From: an uncultured Actinomycetes bacterium
GTDB taxonomy: Bacteria > Actinomycetota > Actinomycetes > Nanopelagicales > Nanopelagicaceae
Length of the DNA stretch: 64,000 nucleotides
Reading direction: 5' to 3'
Assembly: GCA_903834515.1 (NCBI GenBank)
Contig: CAILJM010000027.1
Span: 1-64,000, forward strand
In this document: one piece after another, positions 47,485 through 56,983 of the stretch
Layout: each line of letters opens with the position of its first letter
Numbering within the stretch: the first letter of the stretch is position 1
Translations under genes and position numbers: made by a program
The notes under the pieces: model-generated
What the model was told of the DNA's origin: nothing
Seen by the model: the letters and a program-made list of their open reading frames with translations, nothing else
The model's database searches: none

Positions 47485-48561
47485 CTAAGCCGTCGCTGAA
47501 ACTGTTGCAGAGCCAACCACTCTATCTTCGTCATAGATAACGAGACCTTGACCGGTCGCTAACCCCAAAAGTGGATCATCAAGTTCGACTGAGATGTGAT
47601 CTGCAGAAACAATATAGGTGCATGGCAGCGGCTGGCCGTGGGCACGAATCTGTGCGAAACCACGCAATGGCAACTCTTCAACAGGCTTCGGACCGCACCA
47701 AATCGAGTTTTCGCCAGTGATACTCGAAACCGCTAAAGATTCTTTACTTCCAACAACCACGGTATTACTGACCGGCTCAATCTTTAATACATACCGCGGC
47801 ACTCCACCGTCAGCAGGAATTGTGAGATTTAAGCCTCTGCGCTGGCCAATTGTGTAGGTGTATGCCCCTTGATGTTCACCAAGTTTATTTCCGGACTCAT
47901 CCACGATGGGACCGGCTTGAGTTCCAAGACGATCGTGGAGCCAACTTGCGTTATTTCCCGACGGTACAAAACAGATATCATGACTATCTGGCTTATTGGC
48001 TACATACAAGCCACGACGCTTCGCCTCTTTTCGAACCTCTTCCTTATGGGTATCGCCTAGCGGAAATAGTGCACCATCGAGTTGCTCTTTATTGAGTACC
48101 GCGAGAACGTAGCTCTGATCTTTAAGCGGATCCTCTGCTCTGTGCATAGTTCGACCCAAGTCAGTTTCGCGCATTTGTGCGTAATGCCCCGTCACGACGG
48201 CATCAAAACCAAGTGCACGAGCTCGTTCAAGAACCGCAGCAAATTTGATTTTTTCATTACAACGAAGACATGGGTTTGGGGTTCGACCAGCTGCATACTC
48301 ACTTAAGAAATTTTCAACGACCCCATCATGAAATTCTTCGGCCATATCCCAAATATAGAAAGGTATACCGATGACATCTGCCGCGCGACGTGCGTCGTGA
48401 GAATCTTCAATTGTGCAACATCCTCGTGCGCCAGATCGATACTTCTGCGGATTGCTTGAAAGTGCGAGGTGGACTCCTACAACTTCATGGCCTTGTTCGA
48501 CGGCACGTGCGGCAGCAACAGCAGAGTCGACTCCCCCAGACATTGCTGCAATTACTCTCAC
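47485..48561 (-). CDS. mnmA: tRNA-specific 2-thiouridylase MnmA
   Basis: MnmA thiolates U34 of tRNA-Glu, -Gln and -Lys using sulfur from a cysteine desulfurase. The 358-residue protein has the PP-loop AAMSGGVDSAVAA near residue 6, the first catalytic cysteine in NPCLRCNEKIKF near 100 and the second in HDICFVPSG near 193. The frame has GTG at 48565-48567 and at 48559-48561; GGGG five bases before the second favours it. It lies after iscS, its sulfur donor, and before ligA. Confidence 0.95.
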   Translation of the reverse strand: MRVIAAMSGGVDSAVAAARAVEQGHEVVGVHLALSSNPQKYRSGARGCCTIEDSHDARRAADVIGIPFYIWDMAEEFHDGVVENFLSEYAAGRTPNPCLRCNEKIKFAAVLERARALGFDAVVTGHYAQMRETDLGRTMHRAEDPLKDQSYVLAVLNKEQLDGALFPLGDTHKEEVRKEAKRRGLYVANKPDSHDICFVPSGNNASWLHDRLGTQAGPIVDESGNKLGEHQGAYTYTIGQRRGLNLTIPADGGVPRYVLKIEPVSNTVVVGSKESLAVSSITGENSIWCGPKPVEELPLRGFAQIRAHGQPLPCTYIVSADHISVELDDPLLGLATGQGLVIYDEDRVVGSATVSATA

Positions 48562-48588
48562 GCTCACCCCTTAAACTCCTAGAACTTT

Positions 48589-49752
48589 TTATTTACGGGC
48601 AAGTGCCGCCCGGGCGCGCTCGACAACTGAACTGATTACTGAAGCCAAGTGATCAATCTCCGCTCGAGTATTAGTCGCACCTAATGAGAATCGTAACGAA
48701 GAGCGGGCATCTCTCTCTGAAATTCCCATAGCCAACAAGACGTGGCTTGGCCTTGGCACGCCAGCGCTACATGCCGACCCAGTTGAAGAGGCGATTCCCT
48801 CGGCATCGAGGAGCAATAGGAGTCCGTCGCTCTCCGTGCCCGGGAAGGTGAGATTAGCGATTCCCGGAAGCGAGGGTTCTACAGCGCCATTGACTCGAAT
48901 ATCTGGAATTACCGAACGTAGGGAATCGATGAGATAGCTACGCAGTTCGCGAATTCTCTCACCGCGCTCGGCACGATGCCGATCAGCATCATCTGCTGCG
49001 GCTGCAAAGGAGACGATCGACGGAGCGTTCAACGTCCCACTCCGTATATCTCGCTCCTGTCCTCCGCCGTGCAAAATTGGCGTGACATCAATACCACGCT
49101 GCAAGATCAAGACGGCGATCCCTAACGGCCCGCCAATTTTGTGAGCGCTTAACGTTGCCGAAGTCACTCCAAGCTCTTGAAAATTGAAGGTGACTTTTCC
49201 AAAGGATTGAACGGCATCAGTGTGAACCGGTATATCACCAGCGAGTTCTACGACTTCATGAATTGGCTGGATAGTGCCCACTTCATTATTTGAATGCATA
49301 ACGGCGATCAGCGCAATGCGATTTCGATTGATCTCAATAATCTGGGCGAGTGCCTCAAGATCGATTACTCCATCGGATGTAACGGGTGCCTGGATAATGT
49401 GTGCACCTTCATGCTCTTCTAGCCACTCGACAGGATCTAAGACGGCGTGATGTTCGAAGGCAGATATCACAATAATATTTCGCTCGGAGTCCTCGCGATT
49501 TCGTTTCCAGTAAAAACCCTTTACGGCAAGATTATTTGATTCTGTTCCTGATCCGGTAAAGATAATTTCAGATGGGCTGCAGCCGGCAACTCGAGCAAGA
49601 GTCTCTCTCGCCTCCTCAACATCCTTGCGCACTGACCTTCCCTGGGTGTGCAGACTTGAGGCATTACCGAGTTTCAAAATTTGAGAATTGAGCGCATCGA
49701 TCGCCACTTGCGACATTGGCGTCGTAGCGGCGTGATCGAAATAAGAACTCAT
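48589..49752 (-). CDS. iscS: Cysteine desulfurase
   Basis: This PLP enzyme releases sulfur from cysteine. The 387-residue protein starts YFDHAATTPMS, has the substrate-binding HSNNEVGTIQP near residue 170, the PLP lysine in SAHKIGGPLG near 200 and the catalytic cysteine in GSACSAGVPR near 322. It is directly upstream of mnmA, so it likely feeds tRNA thiolation and perhaps iron-sulfur clusters. A -10 box six bases before the ATG sets the start. Confidence 0.95.
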   Translation of the reverse strand: MSSYFDHAATTPMSQVAIDALNSQILKLGNASSLHTQGRSVRKDVEEARETLARVAGCSPSEIIFTGSGTESNNLAVKGFYWKRNREDSERNIIVISAFEHHAVLDPVEWLEEHEGAHIIQAPVTSDGVIDLEALAQIIEINRNRIALIAVMHSNNEVGTIQPIHEVVELAGDIPVHTDAVQSFGKVTFNFQELGVTSATLSAHKIGGPLGIAVLILQRGIDVTPILHGGGQERDIRSGTLNAPSIVSFAAAADDADRHRAERGERIRELRSYLIDSLRSVIPDIRVNGAVEPSLPGIANLTFPGTESDGLLLLLDAEGIASSTGSACSAGVPRPSHVLLAMGISERDARSSLRFSLGATNTRAEIDHLASVISSVVERARAALARK

Positions 49753-49758
49753 CTATGA

Positions 49759-49764
49759 AGTCTA
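49759..49764 (-). promoter_or_regulatory. -10 box for leaderless iscS
   Basis: TAGACT, six bases, then ATG 49750-49752, in the 17-base gap after etfA. Confidence 0.5.
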
Positions 49765-49769
49765 GAACC

Positions 49770-50717
49770 TCATGAGCTTTTCCTCGCAGTGACCCCAGCA
49801 GTGGCCTGCGGCAGCACTGCAAAGAGATCGCCGACTACTCCAAAATCAGCCACGTCAAAGATTGGAGCCTCGGGATCTTTATTAATTGCCACAATCGTCT
49901 TCGATGTCTGCATCCCCGCACGATGTTGAATCGCTCCCGAAATCCCTGCCGCAACATAGAGCTGCGGGCTCACCGTCTTGCCAGTTTGGCCAACTTGGAG
50001 CGAGTGTGGATACCAGCCTGCATCCGTCGCTGCACGAGAGGCTCCAACCGCTGCTCCTAGCGCATCAGCAAGCGCTTCCACTGGAGCGAAATTTCCATCT
50101 GTTCCTTTGCCACCTGAAACAACAATCGCAGCCTCAGTTAACTCTGGCCGGCCACCTTTAACTGCCGGCGCCTGAGATATAACACGAGCCCGATCGGCAC
50201 CATCATAGATAAAAGGAAAATCTTCATGCGAGAGTGGTCCGCTGCCAATAATCGCTTCGACGGAATTCCCGCGAATTGTGATTACAGGAGTTCCGTGCAC
50301 AACCGCTGAATGAACTGTTGTAGATCCGCCGAAGACCGATTGAGTGGCTACGAGTTCAGCATCTAGATCAATCACATCGGTCAAGATTCCAGAATCGATT
50401 CGTACTGCAAGACGCCCGGCAATCTCTTTACCTCGTGCAGAAGAGGCGATAAGCACTGCGGCAGGAGAATCTTTTTCAACAATCGCTGCGAGTGCGGCGG
50501 AGAGTGCACCTGTGGAAAATTTCCCGAACTCAACGCCGGTAACAGTGATCGTTTTAGAAATTGCCATCGTTGAAAGTTGTGGAAGTAAGAGCGCCGCATC
50601 GGAGCTACAGATCACTGCTATGACTTCGCCAAGTCGAGAGCCAAAAGTAGCGAGCTCGGCCGTTGCTTTCGTTACCTTTCCCTCGGCGCTATCGACAAGG
50701 ATGAGGACAGAAATCAT
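49770..50717 (-). CDS. etfA: Electron transfer flavoprotein alpha subunit
   Basis: EtfA holds the FAD of the electron transfer flavoprotein, which takes electrons from acyl-CoA and other dehydrogenases. The 315-residue protein has the conserved GRPELTEA near residue 185, QVGQTGKTVSPQLYVAAGISGAIQH near 245 and the FAD motif VAINKDPEAPIFDVADFGVVGD near 280. The frame runs 39 codons upstream into etfB, but ATG 50715-50717 overlaps the etfB TGA by two bases in an ATGA junction and gives the family start. Confidence 0.96.
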   Translation of the reverse strand: MISVLILVDSAEGKVTKATAELATFGSRLGEVIAVICSSDAALLLPQLSTMAISKTITVTGVEFGKFSTGALSAALAAIVEKDSPAAVLIASSARGKEIAGRLAVRIDSGILTDVIDLDAELVATQSVFGGSTTVHSAVVHGTPVITIRGNSVEAIIGSGPLSHEDFPFIYDGADRARVISQAPAVKGGRPELTEAAIVVSGGKGTDGNFAPVEALADALGAAVGASRAATDAGWYPHSLQVGQTGKTVSPQLYVAAGISGAIQHRAGMQTSKTIVAINKDPEAPIFDVADFGVVGDLFAVLPQATAGVTARKSS

Positions 50718-51520
50718 ATCAATTTCCTTTCTGCAAGAAAGGCAACCAATTGCTCGCCGCCATGACCATCGTCGGTAACTTTGACTCCGGCACCTCGTGG
50801 TGGCCTTGGAAGAGAGTCCTTTACTGCAGACCATGCAGCGCTTGATCCCACTTCATTTGCCGTGAGCCCAATATCGGCAAGTGACTTAGTGAGAAGTGCT
50901 TTCTTCTTTGAAGCCATAATCCCTTTAAATGATGGGTAGCGCGGTTCGTTAATCTTCTCAACGACACTCACAACCGCAGGGAGCTCTGCGCTCATTTCCT
51001 CAACACCAAATTCTGTTTGACGAGAAATCTCAATTTTTTCTCCCGCGATGGCGACCTTGCCAGCAAAAGTAAGCTGGGCATAACCAAGGCGTTCGGCAAG
51101 CATTGCCGGGATAACGCTCATGCGGGCATCAGTTGATTCGGTGCCGCAGAGGACAAGGTCATACCCGCCATCTCGAATAACCGAGGCCAAAATTTTCGAT
51201 GTAGCGAGCGCATCTGATCCGGCAAGTGCCTCATCGCTCACCAAAATTGCGTCATCTGCTCCCATAGAGAGCGCCTTCCGAAGCGCTTCGGAGGCGCGCG
51301 CTGGTCCCATCGAGATCACCGTGATGGTGTGGCCACTTCCTTCGCCTGTCTCGCCTGTCGGCGAGTGGGTTTCGACCAAGGAGAGGGCGGTTTCGATTGC
51401 ATACTCATCTAAATCGTTGAGCACAGCATCTACGCCTGCTCGATCCAGACGTCCATCCGAAGCCATCTTCTTCTCAGCCCATGAATCTGGCACCTGCTTT
51501 ACGCACACAGCAATCTTCAT
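50714..51520 (-). CDS. etfB: Electron transfer flavoprotein beta subunit
   Basis: EtfB pairs with EtfA and binds AMP. The 268-residue protein starts MKIAVCVKQVPDSW and has NDLDEYAIETAL near residue 35 and the signature region PAVVSVVEKINEPRYPSFKGIMASKKK near 180. It leads etfB-etfA-iscS-mnmA-ligA. TAACAT lies six bases before the ATG and a 14-base palindrome overlaps that box, so the operon may be repressible. Confidence 0.96.
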   Translation of the reverse strand: MKIAVCVKQVPDSWAEKKMASDGRLDRAGVDAVLNDLDEYAIETALSLVETHSPTGETGEGSGHTITVISMGPARASEALRKALSMGADDAILVSDEALAGSDALATSKILASVIRDGGYDLVLCGTESTDARMSVIPAMLAERLGYAQLTFAGKVAIAGEKIEISRQTEFGVEEMSAELPAVVSVVEKINEPRYPSFKGIMASKKKALLTKSLADIGLTANEVGSSAAWSAVKDSLPRPPRGAGVKVTDDGHGGEQLVAFLAERKLI

Positions 51521-51526
51521 GGCTCT

Positions 51527-51543
51527 ATGTTACTCATGAGTAA
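51527..51543 (-). promoter_or_regulatory. etfB -10 box overlapped by a palindrome
   Basis: TAACAT (51527-51532), six bases, then ATG 51518-51520. The perfect palindrome TTACTCATGAGTAA (51530-51543) overlaps the box and could bind a repressor. The rest of the gap to the divergent gene at 51632 holds no gene. Confidence 0.5.
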
Positions 51544-51631
51544 GATATATCTGCACCTGTTCACCTACCTTTCAGCGACACGTAACCTCGAGCACAAGTT
51601 GAGGCTTTCTCGCACCCGCATTATCGATCTC

Positions 51632-52768
51632 ATGAGAATCGGTGTCGTGACGGAGAGCTTTCTCCCTCAGATAAATGGCGTGACTAATTCTGTACTTCGT
51701 GTTCTCGAGTTTTTGGAGAGTCAAGGCCATCAAGCCATGGTGATTGCCCCCGAGAGCCAAGGCGGGCCACAGGAGTATCACGGTCATCGAATCAAGCGAG
51801 TCCCGTCGATTCCAGTTCAGTCTCTCGTGCCGATTGGCCTACCGATCGCAATGCCTACGCGCCGACTTGAATACCTGCTCGACGGATTCGCCCCCGATGT
51901 TCTACACCTCGCTTCACCCTTTGCGCTCGGCGGCTATGCGGCGAGAGTCGCTAAACGACTTCACATTCCTACCGTCTCTATTTATCAAACTGATCTCGCT
52001 GGCTTTGCAAAACATTACGGTGCGACGATCGCACAGAATTCAATTCGCAAGATTGTTGGAAAAATTCACTCTCAAACCAGTCGCACACTCGCACCATCTC
52101 GTTCTGCCTGCCTAGAGCTGCATTCTCAGGGAGTTGAAAATGTTCATCTCTGGCGCCGAGGAGTTAACACAAATCTCTTTAACCCAATGCAGCGCAACCT
52201 AGAACTACGTCAACGGTGGGGATCTCCTCACAAGTTAATAGTTGGATATGTTGGACGGCTTGCCAACGAAAAGCGAATTTCTGATTTAGCTGTACTTGAT
52301 AGAGACCCACGCATTCAATTAGTACTCGTCGGAGACGGCCCTGCGAAATCAAAGCTTGGGCGCGAACTCCCGAATGCAATCTTCGCCGGGTTTCAAAGCG
52401 GTGCGGATCTTGCCGCCCACTATGCAAGTTTTGATCTCTTCGTACATCCCGGGCCTAATGAAACTTTCTGTCAGGCGGTCCAAGAGGCGCTGAGCTCTGG
52501 TATCCCATGCATCGTTCCGACAACTGGCGGCCCTGCGGATTTAGTTACCACTCAAGCAACGGGGTACATCTTGCATACAAATCGACCGGACTCACTCGTT
52601 GCTGCAATCAATCACTTTATCGAACGGGACGATAAAACCGAGATGCAACTAATGGCTAGGCATTCTGTCGTCGAACGGACGTGGTCGAAAGTTAACCATC
52701 AACTCTTGGATCACTATCGGGCCGTCATAAATGAGGGTGTCAGTCATGAAGAGGTAGAAGTCGCATGA
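51632..52768 (+). CDS. Glycosyltransferase, MgtA-like alpha-mannosyltransferase
   Basis: The 378-residue GT-B protein has the N-terminal motif VTESFLPQINGVTNSVLRVLEFL, a central hinge with GYVGRLANEKR near residue 205 and the donor-binding stretch PNETFCQAVQEAL near 275. It resembles actinobacterial MgtA enzymes, which transfer mannose from GDP-mannose to glycolipids; that substrate is inferred. The open frame extends 35 codons upstream; ATG 51632 gives the family start and has no Shine-Dalgarno sequence, so it may be leaderless. It overlaps the next glycosyltransferase by four bases. Confidence 0.85.
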   Translation: MRIGVVTESFLPQINGVTNSVLRVLEFLESQGHQAMVIAPESQGGPQEYHGHRIKRVPSIPVQSLVPIGLPIAMPTRRLEYLLDGFAPDVLHLASPFALGGYAARVAKRLHIPTVSIYQTDLAGFAKHYGATIAQNSIRKIVGKIHSQTSRTLAPSRSACLELHSQGVENVHLWRRGVNTNLFNPMQRNLELRQRWGSPHKLIVGYVGRLANEKRISDLAVLDRDPRIQLVLVGDGPAKSKLGRELPNAIFAGFQSGADLAAHYASFDLFVHPGPNETFCQAVQEALSSGIPCIVPTTGGPADLVTTQATGYILHTNRPDSLVAAINHFIERDDKTEMQLMARHSVVERTWSKVNHQLLDHYRAVINEGVSHEEVEVA

Positions 52769-53934
52769 GAATAGTCCACGTTGCAAATTTCTATGGCCCA
52801 AACTCTGGTGGCATAAAGACGACGCTTCACGAGTTGGGGCGTGGCTACCTGCACTACGGCCATGAATTTATCTACATAGTCCCGGGGGTCACAAATCACA
52901 GCGAAATGACTCAATTCGGTTACAAGATCACGCTTCCGAGTGTGTTGCTTCCAGGCAGCGGTGGTTATCGAATCCTTAGGAATAACAATGAATTAAAACG
53001 GATCATCGCCTCACTCAATCCAGATGCGATAGAGATATCTGATCGATTCACACTTCGCTCGATTGGTCTGTGGGCTAAGAAGGAGAAGATTCCAACGGTT
53101 GTCTTTAGTCATGAAACGCTCCGAGGATTAGCGAGCCGGTTCCTTCCATCATGGCTCCCCCTGCGCTCGATGGTGAATTGGCATAACAAACGTCTTGCGA
53201 AATCATTTGATCACGTTGTCGCAACCACAGAGTTCGCAGCACGCGAGTTCCGGGAAATCGAGATTCCAAACATTGTCAAAATTCCTTTGGGTGTCGATCT
53301 TGAAACCTTCTCGCCCGAAAATCGATCGCTACAACTTCGTCACGATCTGCTGCAAGGCTCACAGCTCCTTCTTGTCCACTGCGGAAGACTCTCACCAGAA
53401 AAGGAACCACACCGATCTTTCGATGCCTTGGAAATTCTTCTCAAGCGTGGCGTAAATGCTCGATTAGTTGTTATCGGGAACGGTCCGATGTGGTCGAAAC
53501 TTCGCGAGCGGGCCGAAGGTTTGCCAATCGATATGTTGGGCTACGTCGCAGACCGTAAACGTGTTGCAGCGATTCTCGCTTCGGCAGATATATCTATTGC
53601 CCCAGGTCCGCTCGAAACTTTCTGCCTCTCAGCGTTGGAGTCTCTCGCTAGCGGTACTCCCGTTGTTGCATCCCGGAGTTCGGCCGTTGGCGAATTCTTG
53701 CGTCATACTGAGAAGAATCCTGCAGGTGCAATAGCAACTGATGAGCGCTTCTCATTTGCTTATGCGATTGAGTCGCTCGCATTCCGCCCACGGCTTCGCA
53801 CCGTCGCACGAAAATCTGCTGAGCGACTTCCATGGGATTCAACAGTCACACTGATGATGCAGTTGCACGGATTAGAAATAATTGGCCGACAGGCTCCTAC
53901 CGCTACAACCAAACGAAAGTTGAAGGTAGCTTAA
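52765..53934 (+). CDS. Glycosyltransferase family 4 protein
   Basis: The 389-residue GT-B protein has an N-terminal acceptor domain with NFYGPNSGGIKTTLHELG near residue 8, HCGRLSPEKEPHRS near 205 and PLETFCLSALESLASGTPVV near 275, the last being the donor-binding E-x7-E type motif. Donor and acceptor cannot be told from sequence. It starts in an ATGA overlap with the previous glycosyltransferase and its stop shares a base with the SGNH gene, so the three are one unit, probably for a surface glycolipid. Confidence 0.85.
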   Translation: MRIVHVANFYGPNSGGIKTTLHELGRGYLHYGHEFIYIVPGVTNHSEMTQFGYKITLPSVLLPGSGGYRILRNNNELKRIIASLNPDAIEISDRFTLRSIGLWAKKEKIPTVVFSHETLRGLASRFLPSWLPLRSMVNWHNKRLAKSFDHVVATTEFAAREFREIEIPNIVKIPLGVDLETFSPENRSLQLRHDLLQGSQLLLVHCGRLSPEKEPHRSFDALEILLKRGVNARLVVIGNGPMWSKLRERAEGLPIDMLGYVADRKRVAAILASADISIAPGPLETFCLSALESLASGTPVVASRSSAVGEFLRHTEKNPAGAIATDERFSFAYAIESLAFRPRLRTVARKSAERLPWDSTVTLMMQLHGLEIIGRQAPTATTKRKLKVA

Positions 53935-54713
53935 TGACGATCATTCTGCCATCACTCACTTTCACCGTCATTGGCGATAGCGCGGCATTTGGGACTGGCG
54001 ATCTCGACGAGAATGGCAATCCTCGAGGTTGGGGATATTACCTCTCGCAGGTTTTCAGGGATCACACTTCGTATTTCAATTATTCAAGACCAGGGGCGCA
54101 ATCCTCGGAAGTTCGAGAGATTCAATTGCAGAAAGCGCTGGAGACCGAACCAGATATTTGCGCGGTAATCTGTGGTGGAAATGACATGTTGCGAAATGGC
54201 TTCGACCCAGAAATTCTCCATAAAAATCTGATTGAAACGTGTAATGAATTAATGATCCGAGGATCAGAGATACTTATGGTCCAGCTCCACGACCCCAATG
54301 AGCTCCTGCGTGTGCCAAAATTATTAAAGCGCGTAATCCGTCGACGAGTGGATGCCGTCAATGCGGTCTATGAGAATGTCGCGCACGAGTTGGATGTAAT
54401 CCTTATTAGGACACGAAATATTCCTAATGTTCATGAACTTCGGAACTGGCATATTGATCGAATGCATCCGGGGCCATATGGTCACCAGCTGCTCGCTCGT
54501 GAGATGGCGATGGCGCTCAAAGGTCGCGGATGGGATATCGAGCTTCCTGAGGTTCGTAATCGAGAAGCGGAATCCCGAAAAGCTAAAATTCTCTGGCTCA
54601 TCAAAAATGGCACCCCGTGGTTCCTCAAACGATCGGTAGATTTACTTCCTGCAGCGTTAATCCTTATGGTGTGGGAAGCCTGCAAAGTTATTAAGGAATT
54701 ATTCTCGAAATAA
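53934..54713 (+). CDS. SGNH/GDSL-type hydrolase
   Basis: The 259-residue protein has the serine motif VIGDSAAFGTGD near residue 13, the glycine block GGND near 79 and the Asp-His pair in DRMHPGPYGHQ near 185, so the SGNH catalytic set is complete. A hydrophobic segment near residues 240-255 may tie it to the membrane. It has no signal peptide. GAAGG lies seven bases before ATG 53934, which shares its A with the upstream stop codon. Linked to two glycosyltransferases, it could deacylate or acylate a glycolipid; that is inference. Confidence 0.85.
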   Translation: MTIILPSLTFTVIGDSAAFGTGDLDENGNPRGWGYYLSQVFRDHTSYFNYSRPGAQSSEVREIQLQKALETEPDICAVICGGNDMLRNGFDPEILHKNLIETCNELMIRGSEILMVQLHDPNELLRVPKLLKRVIRRRVDAVNAVYENVAHELDVILIRTRNIPNVHELRNWHIDRMHPGPYGHQLLAREMAMALKGRGWDIELPEVRNREAESRKAKILWLIKNGTPWFLKRSVDLLPAALILMVWEACKVIKELFSK

Positions 54714-54735
54714 CGTGCCCGTTACATCGAGGCAC

Positions 54736-54741
54736 TACTCT
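54736..54741 (+). promoter_or_regulatory. -10 box for leaderless glgX
   Basis: TACTCT, seven bases, then ATG 54749. It lies in the 35-base gap after the SGNH gene. Confidence 0.45.
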
Positions 54742-54748
54742 CTGAACC

Positions 54749-56869
54749 ATGCAACCAGCTGATAAGCGCTACCTCGGAGCTGGATTAACCGAAGAAGGTT
54801 GCAATTTTGCTATTTGGGCTGCTGCGGCTGATGCCGTCGAACTTTGTCTCTTCGATGAAGTTAACGGCAAAATGATCGAAACCAGATATTCGCTCGGTCA
54901 TCGGGATGGCCCAATCTTCCACGGCTACCTCAAAGGCATAAAGGCTGGACAACGTTACGGGTATCGGGTCTATGGTCCGTGGGATCCTGCAAGTGGGTGG
55001 CGCTTTAACCCGAACAAACTCTTAATAGATCCGTATGCACATCGGCTCACCGGCGAGATGAAGTACTCACCTGAAATTTATGGCCATGTTGCATCAGATC
55101 TTTTAGGGAGTGGCGACATCACGATTCGTGATGAGCGCGATAGTGCGGGATTTGTCCCCTACTCCGTTGTCACTGAGATCAACGTACCCCGCATTAATCG
55201 TCTGAATACCCCGTGGCGAGAGACGGTGATCTACGAGGCACATGTTCGAGGGCTAACACAATTTAACGAATCAATTCCCGAAGAAGATCGAGGCACCTTT
55301 AAGGCACTTGGACATGAGAGCACTATTCATTACCTTCGCGACCTGGGTGTTACGGCGCTAGAACTTCTGCCGATCCACGCATTTGAATCGGAGCCATTTA
55401 TTCATAGCAGAGGGCGTATTAATCATTGGGGTTATAACGCAATCGCTTTTAGCGCACCGCATAATCCTTATGCAGCAACTGATGATCCAGTATCTGAGTT
55501 ACAAGAAGCAGTTGCAAAGCTTCACGATGCGGGCATTGAAGTAATTTTGGATGTTGTCTACAACCACACAGCAGAGGGCGGGCCCGGGGGTCCAACACTT
55601 TCGTGGCGAGGTATCGATAGCAAGGCGTTCTACCGGCGTTCTACCGGCGATAATTACCTTGATTTCACCGGCTGCGGAAATACGGTTGATTCACGTCGAC
55701 CATTTGTTCATCGCATGATTATCGATTCACTCTATTTCTGGTCTGAAGTAATTGGCATAGATGGTTTCCGCTTTGACCTCGCAACTGCACTTGCCCGCAC
55801 CGACCAAGGAATTCTTACCAACTCATCACTGATGATGGCAATAACCAGTGATCCAAAACTTCGCGATCGTAAATTGATCGCCGAGCCTTGGGATATCGGC
55901 GGGTATGCGCTTGGGGATTTCCACCACCCGTGGCGAGAGTGGAATGATCACTACCGAGATTCAATGCGCCAATTTTGGTTGGTAAATCCATCTCGAAAAT
56001 TCTCCGAGGGTGTCGGCGACGTCGCTTCGCGCATGTCTGGTTCTCACGACATTTTCTATTATCGTGGACCGACATCGTCTATCAACTTCCTCACCGCTCA
56101 TGATGGATTCACCCTTCGAGATCTTGTGAGTTATAACTCGAAACATAATGAACCTAATGGTGAAGAGAATCGTGACGGAGCTGACTCCAACAGATCATGG
56201 AATCTGGGAGAAGAGGGACCATCTTCGGATGAGAGGATCAATGCACTTCGACTTCGACTGCAAAAATCGATGATGGCAACGCTCCTCTTAAGTGCAGGAG
56301 TACCAATGCTGACAATGGGCGATGAAGTAAGTCGCTCGCAAGCAGGCTCAAATAATGCATACTCGTTGCCACTCACCAGCGATATCTCAACCCTCGCTGG
56401 ACCGGATGCCTTTTTCGGTGGGTGGGCACTTAACTGGAACACATCCCACGAGGAAGAGGAGATGTTTGAGACGACGAAGCTGCTCATTGCGCTTCGCAAA
56501 AAATATCTCTCACACGTCACCAAGGAATTTTTCACAGGCGAGATGGATCTCGGCACCAACCGCAAAGATTTAGCCTGGTTTCGACGCAATGGCGAAGAGA
56601 TGAATCACGAGCATTGGCAAGATCCTGGGCGCGACCATTTGGCGATGTTTGTAGAGGCTTCGATTGGGCATGCTTTGTACGTGGTGCTCAATGCCGATTG
56701 GGAGTCAGAGAACTTCATCCTTCCGAGCGCTAAATGGGGAACTTCCTATCGCTGCATCTTCGATTCGTCGAGCAATCTCACAGACTTTGAACCACGCATC
56801 GAGGCCCCGGGAGGACTCACGAAAGTCTCCCCACATACCGCTCAGGTCTGGCTCGTAAACCGAGAATAG
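54749..56869 (+). CDS. glgX: Glycogen debranching enzyme GlgX
   Basis: GlgX is an isoamylase-type enzyme that removes alpha-1,6 branches from phosphorylase-limited glycogen. The 706-residue protein has an N-terminal CBM48 domain (about 5-110; YLGAGLTEEGCNFAIWAA), then a GH13 barrel with VILDVVYNHTAEG near 270, the nucleophile in GFRFDLATAL near 338, the acid in AEPWD near 374 and NFLTAHDGFTL near 447. Length and motifs are standard. Other glycogen genes are not in the window. Confidence 0.95.
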   Translation: MQPADKRYLGAGLTEEGCNFAIWAAAADAVELCLFDEVNGKMIETRYSLGHRDGPIFHGYLKGIKAGQRYGYRVYGPWDPASGWRFNPNKLLIDPYAHRLTGEMKYSPEIYGHVASDLLGSGDITIRDERDSAGFVPYSVVTEINVPRINRLNTPWRETVIYEAHVRGLTQFNESIPEEDRGTFKALGHESTIHYLRDLGVTALELLPIHAFESEPFIHSRGRINHWGYNAIAFSAPHNPYAATDDPVSELQEAVAKLHDAGIEVILDVVYNHTAEGGPGGPTLSWRGIDSKAFYRRSTGDNYLDFTGCGNTVDSRRPFVHRMIIDSLYFWSEVIGIDGFRFDLATALARTDQGILTNSSLMMAITSDPKLRDRKLIAEPWDIGGYALGDFHHPWREWNDHYRDSMRQFWLVNPSRKFSEGVGDVASRMSGSHDIFYYRGPTSSINFLTAHDGFTLRDLVSYNSKHNEPNGEENRDGADSNRSWNLGEEGPSSDERINALRLRLQKSMMATLLLSAGVPMLTMGDEVSRSQAGSNNAYSLPLTSDISTLAGPDAFFGGWALNWNTSHEEEEMFETTKLLIALRKKYLSHVTKEFFTGEMDLGTNRKDLAWFRRNGEEMNHEHWQDPGRDHLAMFVEASIGHALYVVLNADWESENFILPSAKWGTSYRCIFDSSSNLTDFEPRIEAPGGLTKVSPHTAQVWLVNRE

Positions 56870-56970
56870 GAGCTGGCGGAGCGCCCTCTGGCGGCCGTTC
56901 GAGGGTGAAAATTCTCTAATTTAACGGGCGATATCCACATGAATACTCGGTAGTACGCTCAAAGAATCTC

Positions 56971-56976
56971 TAAACT
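56971..56976 (+). promoter_or_regulatory. -10 box for leaderless fabD
   Basis: TAAACT, seven bases, then GTG 56984. The 114-base gap after glgX shows no gene and no strong terminator. Confidence 0.45.
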
Positions 56977-56983
56977 TCCAACC

